64,000 nucleotides of DNA. Origin: Ignavibacteria bacterium (lineage in GTDB: Bacteria; Bacteroidota; Ignavibacteria; Tepidaquicellales; Tepidaquicellaceae). A model generated the notes under the pieces. That model made no database searches. It was given only the letters and a program-made list of their open reading frames with translations, and was not told the DNA's origin. Positions 44,809 through 52,467 of this stretch are shown here, in pieces. Location of the stretch: NCBI GenBank assembly GCA_016710985.1, contig JADJTX010000025.1, forward strand, positions 47,936 through 111,935, read 5' to 3'. The position numbers were made by a program, and so were the translations under genes. Within the stretch, counting starts at the first letter, position 1. Each line of letters opens with the position of its first letter.

Positions 44809-46689
44809 ATGAATAATCAAATTCTGCTAAGAACTTTTGTAGTATTATTATTTAACATGTTCTTTCTTTCGGCATATGCCCAGAGTTTTAAGTGGGTCAA
44901 ACATCAGTCAGTTGATATTCAATTCAATCCGGATTTAACTTCAGTTGTTTGTGAGACTGATGTACAGGGTAACTGTATATTTTCATCAATTAAAAACTAC
45001 AAAATTTCATTCAGCGTATATTACGGCGATGTATCACTGAAAAAATTCAGTTCGTCAGGGTTACTTTTGTTCAATAAAACTTTTTTTGGCAAGCTTACAA
45101 TTGATGACATTCAGACTGATATAAACGGGAATATATATATATCGGGTTCTTTTATGGATACTCTTCAAATTGATCCTGAGAATTTTCTTTTAAATACCGG
45201 CAGTGGTTTGAATGTGAATTATTTTTTGATAAAGATATCACAAAATGGTGACTTTGTATGGAAGAAAAATATCAACGCTGATTTTCCCGGCAATTTCAGT
45301 CTAGAAGTCGTTAAGATCAAAGGAAAGAATCTATTCGCCGGTATTTTAAATTTAACAGAGGGATATATTAAAAAATACGATCTTGACGGATATGAGCAGT
45401 TGACCATTTCACAGTCACCGGTCAGGGGCATAAGCGGTATTGATGTCGATGAATCAGGAAATATATATGCAGGCGGCTCCTGCAGTAATGAAAATATTAA
45501 CTTTGGCGGACATACAACTTCATCTTCATTTTTCTATAATGTCTATTTTGTAAAATATAATTCATCGGGAAATTATCAGTGGTCAAGGTTTGTAGAAGAT
45601 ATTACGTTCTCGAGTATAGACATAGCCTGTGATAATTCCGGTAACTTATTTGCTGCGGGTAATTTATTCGGTGATTTTATGTTCGGCAATATTCAGGCGC
45701 AGGGAAATCAATGGATATATGATTTTTTTCTTACCAAACTGGATGAATCAGGAAATTTTCTCTGGGTCAGGGAAGTTCCTAATACCCCAACCATAACAGG
45801 TGATGCCCGGAAAGGAAAAGTGAGCGCTATTGCAGTTGATCAGGACAATAATGTCTACATTGCCGGATTCTTAAGGAGTACAGTGAACTGGGGAAACAAC
45901 ATCATTACATCATCAAACGGAAGCAGTGATATACTTATTTTAAAGTATGATCCGGACGGCAATATATTAATGGGCAAGCGAGCAGGCGGCACAAGCTCGG
46001 ACTGGGTCGATGATCTATCACTGGACAATTCCGGAAACGTTTTTGTTTCCGGTAATTTTTCTTCATCAGCCGTATTTGATTCGATTACTGTTTCAGGTAA
46101 AGGGAACATAAATTCTTATCTTGCAAAACTACAGATGTCAGGTATTTTAGATCTGAGTCTGATTGTCGAGGGATTTTATGATCAGTCAGAAGATAACATG
46201 AGAATACAGGATACAGTAACATTATTTCTCAGGAATTCTGTTTCACCTTATTCAATTGCCGACTCTTCGCAGGCACTTATTGATCCTGTAACTTTTACAG
46301 GTTCTTTTTCTTTGTCAAATGCAGTTTCAGGGTCATATTATATTCAGACAAAACACAGAAATTCTTTAGAGACCTGGAGCGCATTCCCGGTCATTTATGC
46401 AATGGGAGGTAATAGTGAGTATGATTTTACTCTGTCGCAATACCTTGCATTCGGGAATAATCTGAAACAGGTTAATTCATCACCGTATAAATTTGCAATG
46501 TACAGCGGAGATGTAAATCAGGATGGATATATTGATCTTTCGGATATTGTCCGGATAAGCAATGATGCTGCTGATTTTATAGACGGATATGTGAATTCGG
46601 ATGTAAACGGAGATGAAATAACGGATCTGTCTGATATTATTATCACTGTAAATAACTCAAATAAGTTTGTGAGTGTGATAAGACCCTGA
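44809..46689 (+). CDS. Secreted propeller protein with dockerin-like tail
   Basis: A 626-residue exported protein: signal peptide (MNNQILLRTFVVLLFNMFFL, SAYAQ), SBBP/NHL-like propeller repeats (about 40-440; blocks of the form D-D---G-IY-AG-----NF---...FF-K-D-SGNFLW, e.g. ISGIDVDESGNIYAGGSC, CDNSGNLFAAGNLFGDF, DQDNNVYIAGFLRSTVNW, LDNSGNVFVSGNFSSSA), then the same C-terminal module as the LamG proteins: LIVEGFYDQSEDNMRIQDTV, HRNSLETWSA, and a dockerin-like pair (DVNQDGYIDLSDIV, DVNGDEITDLSDII) ending NNSNKFVSVIRP. The shared tail on unrelated cores suggests it is a sorting or anchoring module. A heptamer array begins three bases after the stop. Confidence 0.88.
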   Translation: MNNQILLRTFVVLLFNMFFLSAYAQSFKWVKHQSVDIQFNPDLTSVVCETDVQGNCIFSSIKNYKISFSVYYGDVSLKKFSSSGLLLFNKTFFGKLTIDDIQTDINGNIYISGSFMDTLQIDPENFLLNTGSGLNVNYFLIKISQNGDFVWKKNINADFPGNFSLEVVKIKGKNLFAGILNLTEGYIKKYDLDGYEQLTISQSPVRGISGIDVDESGNIYAGGSCSNENINFGGHTTSSSFFYNVYFVKYNSSGNYQWSRFVEDITFSSIDIACDNSGNLFAAGNLFGDFMFGNIQAQGNQWIYDFFLTKLDESGNFLWVREVPNTPTITGDARKGKVSAIAVDQDNNVYIAGFLRSTVNWGNNIITSSNGSSDILILKYDPDGNILMGKRAGGTSSDWVDDLSLDNSGNVFVSGNFSSSAVFDSITVSGKGNINSYLAKLQMSGILDLSLIVEGFYDQSEDNMRIQDTVTLFLRNSVSPYSIADSSQALIDPVTFTGSFSLSNAVSGSYYIQTKHRNSLETWSAFPVIYAMGGNSEYDFTLSQYLAFGNNLKQVNSSPYKFAMYSGDVNQDGYIDLSDIVRISNDAADFIDGYVNSDVNGDEITDLSDIIITVNNSNKFVSVIRP

Positions 46690-46691
46690 AC

Positions 46692-46744
46692 AGTTAATAG
46701 TTAATAGTTAATAGTTAATAGTTAATAGTTAATAGTTAATAGTG
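46692..46744. repeat. TAGTTAA heptamer array
   Basis: Seven perfect TAGTTAA units right after the stop codon of the propeller protein. The same unit occurs at 2041-2118. Confidence 0.97.
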
Positions 46745-46756
46745 GTAGTTAAAAAG

Positions 46757-46791
46757 AAAATCCGCAGAATAAAGATTGTTCTGCGGATTTT
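46757..46791. terminator. Bidirectional rho-independent terminator
   Basis: AAAATCCGCAGAA / TTCTGCGGATTTT, 13-bp stem with a 9-nt loop between convergent genes, with T-rich sequence on the right and A-rich on the left. Confidence 0.9.
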
Positions 46792-46854
46792 AAATTTTTC
46801 AGTTTAAACTTTATCTTCTTTTGTAATTGCCGTAGCTGTATCTCTTATAAGTAT

Positions 46855-47322
46855 TCATTTTGTAACCGGTGTTTTTACTTTTGTATTTTTATTACTGTAT
46901 TTGGTCCCGGATTTTTTATAGCTTCCGCCTTTATAACTTTTTTGATTCGAACATTTTTTTTTCAGATCATAATAAAGCTTCTTATAGCTGACCTTACCTT
47001 TTTTATAATATTTTTTATATTTACTGTTTTTTCCCGCTGAATACAGACGCTTTTTCTTAGGGCTCTTTTTCTTATAGCTAACCTTTTTTACTTTTATCTT
47101 AAGATCATCTACTTCTTTCTTGAGACTCTCATGTTTGTCTTTAATAATGTCGAGATCCTGTGAAAGATCTTTGTTCTCGATTTTTGCATCTGCTATCAGC
47201 TCACGGTTCTGAATGTTTGTTCTATACGAATCATAAAACAAATATCCGAGAACTCCTGTGCAGCAAATAAGCAGAATGAAAATACCGAGTTGAAGCCCCG
47301 ATAAATTTCTGTTTAATTTCAT
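46855..47322 (-). CDS. Small membrane-anchored Lys/Tyr-rich protein
   Basis: A 155-residue protein of unknown function. It has one N-terminal membrane segment (about 10-30, LQLGIFILLICCTGVLGYLF), a coiled coil (about 45-80, IENKDLSQDLDIIKDKHESL-type heptads), and a very basic low-complexity tail (about 80-155) dominated by Lys, Tyr, Ser and Gly (KKYYKKGKVSYKKLYYDLKK). The tail could bind polyanions such as nucleic acid, teichoic-type polymer or polysaccharide on the outer face of the membrane. AGAGGG lies ~6 nt before ATG. Confidence 0.75.
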   Translation of the reverse strand: MKLNRNLSGLQLGIFILLICCTGVLGYLFYDSYRTNIQNRELIADAKIENKDLSQDLDIIKDKHESLKKEVDDLKIKVKKVSYKKKSPKKKRLYSAGKNSKYKKYYKKGKVSYKKLYYDLKKKCSNQKSYKGGSYKKSGTKYSNKNTKVKTPVTK

Positions 47323-47668
47323 TTTGAACCCTCTGTTAAAGTTTTAAAATAGTTTTAATTTAGTACGATAACTGTCCGGAAAAGGTTGGGTAATGCAAAT
47401 TTACAGTTTTGAATTTTTAATAACAATATTTTAAGAATGGATTTATGATCGAACTCTTTACACGGACAAAACTTTTTAGAACACTGAATTTTTCTAAAAA
47501 AGTAATTGATAAAATTTCGAATTGGTCTACTAAAAAAATGAGTAATGTGATCCCTTTTCAGCAAATAAAAAATCCGCTATTTTTCAGTATAATCTGCATT
47601 CATTTTTTTTTTTTTTCGTGTATACAGATGATCGAACCGGCGTTCTATTAAGTTTTCCAGATACAGAG
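47323..47668. other. 346-bp gap between cluster end and Lys/Tyr-rich gene
   Basis: AT-rich, with a 13-T run near 47607. A short plus-strand frame (47445-47651) is open but has no recognisable content. No terminator was recognised after the PPTase gene. Confidence 0.5.
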
Positions 47669-48373
47669 TTAAATTACTTCCTGATTTAATTCCTTATAAA
47701 CGATCCTGATGTCCGATGCTTTCATTGCGAGGGATGAGACAAAGTTATCATCTGCATCAATATTAATTAAACTCCATTCATATATCTCATCAGGTCTGTT
47801 CTTCATCCATAAAAATTTTGGCTCATCACCGGGTTTTAAAGTAACTGAAAAATCTGAAAGAGGGTGGGAGAGACCTTCGCCGATTGCTTTTATGAAAGCC
47901 TCTTTTCTAGTCCAGCAATTATAAAATGCGGTCTTAACATTCTCTTCACTTACACTCTGAAATTCCTGTACTTCGCTTTCAGAAAAAAATCTTGATGCAA
48001 TATCGAGTGCATCTGGTAAATCTTTCATTACTTCAAGATCAACTCCGACTTCATTGTTCATGGTTAAAGCGTAAACCGCTTTACCTCCGGAGTGCGCAAG
48101 ATTAAATTTTAATGAATTATTTTTTAAATATGGCTTTCCCTTTTCTTGATAGGAAAAGTTAATGCCGGCAGGGGACACATCAAGGTATCTGCTGAGAATA
48201 ATTCTAAGTAAACCTCTACCTGTGATGAAATGATTTCTGTCCTTCTCGAATCTGAACCTGTTTGCTCTCTTTAGTTCATCTTCTGAAAGCAGTTTTTCAA
48301 AATTGGATATTCCGCCGGAAGGAGTATCGATTGAATGATGATAAATATGAACTTCATTTTCCTGTAATGTCAT
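47669..48373 (-). CDS. 4'-phosphopantetheinyl transferase (Sfp type)
   Basis: A 234-residue Sfp/HetI-like transferase that converts apo- to holo-carrier proteins by attaching the phosphopantetheine arm to the Ser of GGDS, GGNS and GLDS motifs. Key motifs are present: GRGLLRIILSRYL, SYQEKGKPYL, FNLAHSGGKAVYAL, GVDLEV (metal-binding Asp/Glu) and FYNCWTRKEAFIKAIGEGL (W-KEA). It is the last gene of the PKS-NRPS unit, 24 bp after the thioesterase end, and is expected to activate the ACPs and PCPs encoded upstream. Confidence 0.95.
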   Translation of the reverse strand: MTLQENEVHIYHHSIDTPSGGISNFEKLLSEDELKRANRFRFEKDRNHFITGRGLLRIILSRYLDVSPAGINFSYQEKGKPYLKNNSLKFNLAHSGGKAVYALTMNNEVGVDLEVMKDLPDALDIASRFFSESEVQEFQSVSEENVKTAFYNCWTRKEAFIKAIGEGLSHPLSDFSVTLKPGDEPKFLWMKNRPDEIYEWSLINIDADDNFVSSLAMKASDIRIVYKELNQEVI

Positions 48374-48397
48374 TTCTCAGTGTAAATCTAAATAAGT

Positions 48398-48970
48398 TTA
48401 TGCATGAATATTAACATTCTCACTGTTACTTGTAACATTTTGAGATCTCCCGTTAATATTTTTCTTCCCCTTCAATTCTTCGTGAGTATTTTCAAGAACA
48501 AGATTCATTTTTTCAGCAAAGAGTTTTATGTGAGGTTCTTTTACTATGGTTTTGTGAGTAGTGTTGGGAACTGTATGAGTCTCAAGTCCTGCTCCTGCAA
48601 GATTCCTCCAGCCTTCCCTGTATTCAGATTTAAATGTAGCGCACTCTATCAAAGTGATCTTTCCCGGATATTTTTTCGCTATGTATTTGTCCTGCGCCTT
48701 AAAATGAATTAACATCAGATCTTTGTATAATTTTTTCTTTGAGTTGCTGAAAGCATATTCTATTTTATTCTTAATTTTCCATTTTGTCTTAATGAAAGTA
48801 TTGACAGTATATTTCCTGGCAACAGTGAAGAGCTCACCTGTCATTAAATGATGAAACGAACGGGATAAAAAATGCTTAAGATCTCTTTCCTGTGGTATAT
48901 GATCAGGTGGAGGTTCAATAAAAAGGAGGCCATGTATCAAATATTGCCAGGAGCGCAACCTTTTGTCCAA
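48398..48970 (-). CDS. NRPS-2 fragment: C-terminal part of thioesterase
   Basis: In-frame TE sequence from about 48925 leftwards: PPPDHIPQERDLKHFLSRSF, the lid helices, GKITLIECATFKSEYREGW, and the catalytic-His region VPNTTHKTIVKEPHI. The first ~17 residues from the nominal start at 48970 are out of frame relative to the TE and are an artefact of the break. The last ~25 residues (KGKKNINGRSQNVTSNSENV) are an unstructured tail. Confidence 0.8.
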   Translation of the reverse strand: MDKRLRSWQYLIHGLLFIEPPPDHIPQERDLKHFLSRSFHHLMTGELFTVARKYTVNTFIKTKWKIKNKIEYAFSNSKKKLYKDLMLIHFKAQDKYIAKKYPGKITLIECATFKSEYREGWRNLAGAGLETHTVPNTTHKTIVKEPHIKLFAEKMNLVLENTHEELKGKKNINGRSQNVTSNSENVNIHA

Positions 48971-51900
48971 GCTTTACAAACTGCTGAGCCATTTCAAAAA
49001 CAACTCTGCCTCCGAAACATCTTCCGCCAAGCAGGTATGGTCCGTCAGGCTGAAGGGTCTGGATCTCCTTTATATAATGAGCAGCCATCTCCTCAAGATT
49101 TGTGTGAGGCGGTTCCTGTCCGTCAAGACCTATTGATTCAAGAACATACATCGGCTGATCATCAGAAATGTATCCTACTAAGTTCTGAAAATGCAATGCT
49201 GTTCCACCCGCTGGAGGTACACAGAAGAAAGGTAGCTTTGAGCCTCCGGATTTGACCGGAACTAAAGATTTCCATGGAGGAGTCCATCCTTCATTTTTCA
49301 GGATCAATGCCAGCTCTTCAATTGTCGGCGAATCAAAAAGTATTGACAAAGCCAGTCTCTTCCCGGTTAATTTTTCTATGTAACCAAATAGGCGTAAAGC
49401 TAAAAGTGAATTTCCGCCGAGATTAAAGAAATTATCTTTTATTCCTATCGGCGATATTCCTAAAACCTTTTCCCATATTTTTGTTAACTGAAGTTCAAGT
49501 GAATCTTTAGGCTCTTCATAATTTGAACTTTCATTGATACGGATAAAATCAGGAGAAGGCAGTTCTCGGTGGTTTATCTTTCCGGTTGCTGTCAATGGCA
49601 TTTCATCCAGTTTTATGTAATCGGAGGGAATCATATATTCAGGAAGTTTTATCTTCATGAAGTTTTTCACGTCAGAGGATGAAGGAACACTCTCATCCCT
49701 GGACACATAGTATGCGATTAATCTTTTATCGCCGTTTGAAAATTCCCTTGCTACCACTGCAGCGCTTTTCATGCCGGGATATTCTGCAAGTACGGATTCT
49801 ATTTCTCCAAGCTCAATTCTATAGCCTCGCAGTTTAATTTGACTATCAGATCTCCCAAGATATTCAATGCTACCGTCTGACATATACTTTGCTAAATCTC
49901 CGGTTTTGTATAGCTTTTGACTTAACCAATTTCCTTTTTCATAAAAAGGATTATCAATGAATTTTTCCTTTGTCAGTTCTTCGTTGTTATGATATCCTCT
50001 CGCCAGGCATGTTCCGCCTATGTAAAGATCTCCTGAAACACCAACGGGTACAGGTTTGAGATATGAATTAAGAATATGCATCTGTACATTGAATACCGGT
50101 TTTCCGATTGGTGGAAGTTTAACCCAGCTGTCAGGGTCATTGCTTAAGGTATAACTTGTTACTACATGCGCTTCTGTCGGTCCGTAATGATTTGAAAAAG
50201 TAAAGTCTTTCAGTTGTTTAAAAAGATTAACTATTGCAGGTGTACACTGTAATTGCTCACCGGCTGTAATGACTTCTTTCAGATCTGAATTGACACCCGA
50301 TGCAGGAAATAACTCAGCAAGTTCCTGCAACGCTATGAACGGGAGAAATAATCTCTGTATTTTTTTATCAATAATGGTATTCAAAATAACTGCTAAATCC
50401 TGCCTGTCAAGTTCAGTCATCATTACTAATGTCCCCCCTGACAGCCATGTTGAGAATATTTCCTGGAAAGAAACATCAAAGCTCAATGTGGTGAACTGAA
50501 GTACTCTGTAGCCATGCTCAAATTTCTGGCCGTTCAATTGCCAGAATAATAAGTTCGTCAGAGCTTCTTGTTTCATTAATACACCTTTAGGCTTTCCTGT
50601 TGAACCTGATGTATAGATTACATAAGCTAAGTTCGATGAATGGTCTTTTAATGCCGGATTGGAGTTGCTTTCTTTATTAATTTCCGATTCCTCAGAATCA
50701 ATAAGAACTGTCTTAATTTTTTCATTCTGAAATTTTTCCCTGAGCTTGCTCTGAGTCAATAAAACAGGAATTCCGGAATCCTCGATCATGTAGCTTAGTC
50801 TCCCGGCAGGATTGGAAGGATCCAGCGGTACATAAGCTCCTCCGGCTTTAAGAATAGCCAGTATGCCAATTGCCATTTCAGCAGAACGTTCAATGCTGAT
50901 ACCGACTTTAACATCAGGACCAACGCCAAGTTTTCTCAAATAATGAGCTAACCGGTTTGCTCTTTCGTTGAGCTGTGTGTATGTTAAACTTTCATTCTTA
51001 AACTCTACTGCAGTTTTATCTGCGTATTTTTTAGCAGCTTCCTCGAATAATTCAGACACGCTTTTATCTCCTGGGAAAACATGTTTTGTATTATTCCATT
51101 CATATATAATCTTATTTTCTTCATCGTTGGATAAAAGAGAAAATTCTGAAATTTTACTGAAAGTATTTTTTGAAATTGATTCAAGAAGGGATTTGAAACT
51201 TGATAATATCTGTGCAACGGTTTCTTTCTCAATTTTTGCCGTCTCATATAAAAAAGTAATTGATAACTCTTCGCCGGGAGCTACTAAAATTGTAAGCGGA
51301 AAACTTGTTTTTTCTATCGCTTTAACATTCAGAACCTTTATCCCCGAAGAACCTGTCAATGAAGCTCTGTCAACAGGGTAATTTTCAAACACCAGAAGGT
51401 TGTCGAATAGCTGAGTTGTTTTCGGCAGACCGCTCCACTCCTGAATATCTACAAGGGAAGTGTAAAAGTATTCGTCCCTTAAAATGTGTGCATCCTGTAA
51501 TTCCTTTAACCAGGGAATTATTTCATTCTCTTTATTTACTTTAATTCTCGTAGGTAGTGAGTTGATGAATAAACCAACCATTGATTCAACACCTTTTATT
51601 GATGAGGTTCGGCCGGATACAGTTGATCCGAACAGTACATCTTTCTCTCCTGTATATTCACTCAGAATTATTCCCCATACTCCCTGAATGATTGTGTTTA
51701 AAGTCAGCTGATTATTTCTCGCAAATAACTGAAGACCGGATGTTAGTTCGGCAGACAGCTTTAATGTTTGTTCTTCAGTATCTTCACTTCCGGATTCATT
51801 GATTTTCCCGCTTGCAACTATCGGGGTTGCTGCGTTCAAACCCATAAATTCTTTCTTCCAGAAATTTTCCGAAGTTGATTTATTCTTTTCGTTCAGCCAG

Positions 51901-52085
51901 AGTATGTATTGCTTATATGGTAACGGGACGGGAAGATTAATTTCCCTGCCTTCTGATAATGCTTCGTAAATGGTAAAAACTTCTTTCTGAATTATAGGAT
52001 AGCTCCATCCGTCAAGTATGATGTGATGAAAACTCCAGACAAATTTAAAACTCTTTTCTCCGGTTTTTATGACTGCACATCTCAT
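48915..52085 (-). CDS. NRPS-2 fragment: C (most)-A-PCP-TE (N-part)
   Basis: 1056 residues. The condensation domain remainder has the catalytic SFHHIILDGWS; its style (with MQQGMLYH in the preceding fragment) is that of C domains that follow an epimerase. The adenylation domain (about 310-830) has LTYTQLNERANRLAHYL, AYVIYTSGSTGKPKGVL, LSFDVSFQEIFSTW, ITAGEQL, NHYGPTEAHVV, GDLAKY, and TGKINHREL with the A10 Lys. The carrier is NFFNLGGNSLLALRLF. The thioesterase start PYLLGGRCFGGRVVFEMA has Cys in the nucleophile position. It ends out of frame at WPPFY because of the T5 run. Confidence 0.92.
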   Translation of the reverse strand: MRCAVIKTGEKSFKFVWSFHHIILDGWSYPIIQKEVFTIYEALSEGREINLPVPLPYKQYILWLNEKNKSTSENFWKKEFMGLNAATPIVASGKINESGSEDTEEQTLKLSAELTSGLQLFARNNQLTLNTIIQGVWGIILSEYTGEKDVLFGSTVSGRTSSIKGVESMVGLFINSLPTRIKVNKENEIIPWLKELQDAHILRDEYFYTSLVDIQEWSGLPKTTQLFDNLLVFENYPVDRASLTGSSGIKVLNVKAIEKTSFPLTILVAPGEELSITFLYETAKIEKETVAQILSSFKSLLESISKNTFSKISEFSLLSNDEENKIIYEWNNTKHVFPGDKSVSELFEEAAKKYADKTAVEFKNESLTYTQLNERANRLAHYLRKLGVGPDVKVGISIERSAEMAIGILAILKAGGAYVPLDPSNPAGRLSYMIEDSGIPVLLTQSKLREKFQNEKIKTVLIDSEESEINKESNSNPALKDHSSNLAYVIYTSGSTGKPKGVLMKQEALTNLLFWQLNGQKFEHGYRVLQFTTLSFDVSFQEIFSTWLSGGTLVMMTELDRQDLAVILNTIIDKKIQRLFLPFIALQELAELFPASGVNSDLKEVITAGEQLQCTPAIVNLFKQLKDFTFSNHYGPTEAHVVTSYTLSNDPDSWVKLPPIGKPVFNVQMHILNSYLKPVPVGVSGDLYIGGTCLARGYHNNEELTKEKFIDNPFYEKGNWLSQKLYKTGDLAKYMSDGSIEYLGRSDSQIKLRGYRIELGEIESVLAEYPGMKSAAVVAREFSNGDKRLIAYYVSRDESVPSSSDVKNFMKIKLPEYMIPSDYIKLDEMPLTATGKINHRELPSPDFIRINESSNYEEPKDSLELQLTKIWEKVLGISPIGIKDNFFNLGGNSLLALRLFGYIEKLTGKRLALSILFDSPTIEELALILKNEGWTPPWKSLVPVKSGGSKLPFFCVPPAGGTALHFQNLVGYISDDQPMYVLESIGLDGQEPPHTNLEEMAAHYIKEIQTLQPDGPYLLGGRCFGGRVVFEMAQQFVKLGQKVALLAIFDTWPPFY

Positions 52086-52462
52086 CAGGGAGCTTTTTCC
52101 ATTGAGAAAACCGCGGCTCTGTCTTTTTCCAGAAAATTATTGAATTCTTTCTTCAACTGATCTGAGTTAAGTCCGCTCCAGTCGAGCTCAGTCCACGGCA
52201 GTTCGACAGCCTTATTTACTATCTGAACAGGTTTTGAAATACCTTTCCACTGAAAAGATGTTCTTAAAACTCCGTGTCTGCTTGTTACCGTTTCCCAGGA
52301 TTTTCTGAACAGATCTTTTTTCAGATCACCTTCTATGTCAAAACAAAACTGCTCAATGTAAACATCCGATCCTTCTTTGTAAAAGGTATGATAAAGCATT
52401 CCCTGCTGCATCGGTGTTAATTCATAAATGTCCTCAATATTATTCTTAGAATTTTGCTGCAT
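52085..52462 (-). CDS. NRPS-2 fragment: start of condensation domain
   Basis: 125 residues: an N-terminal docking-like stretch (MQQNSKNNIEDIYEL), then TPMQQGMLYHTFYKEGSDVY, RHGVLRTSFQWKG and EKDRAAVFSMEKAP, where the frame breaks at the C3 run. ATG 52462 is 6 bp after the TAA of NRPS-1, so coupling is likely. Confidence 0.88.
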   Translation of the reverse strand: MQQNSKNNIEDIYELTPMQQGMLYHTFYKEGSDVYIEQFCFDIEGDLKKDLFRKSWETVTSRHGVLRTSFQWKGISKPVQIVNKAVELPWTELDWSGLNSDQLKKEFNNFLEKDRAAVFSMEKAP

Positions 52463-52467
52463 TAAAA

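Larger units (their letters stand above)
48398..52462 (-). other. NRPS-2 as one gene: C-A-PCP-TE (joined across two frameshifts)
   Basis: Three fragments form one ~1350-residue termination module. Break 1 is at a C3 run (plus GGG 52088-52090); adding one C restores APLMRCAVI within the C domain. Break 2 is at a T5 run (plus A5, 48920-48924); removing one T restores DTWPPFIEPPPDHIPQE within the TE. The adenylation pocket, read by motif alignment, is D-V-Q-F-I-A-H-V-V-(K), a code reported for proline. ATG 52462 starts 6 bp after the previous gene's stop. The module accepts the D-Thr-containing chain, adds Pro and releases the product. Confidence 0.85.

Noticed and set aside
47445..47651. 68-codon plus-strand frame with a hydrophobic end
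   Set aside because: Lies over a T13 run in an AT-rich spacer with no recognisable domain, promoter or ribosome site.
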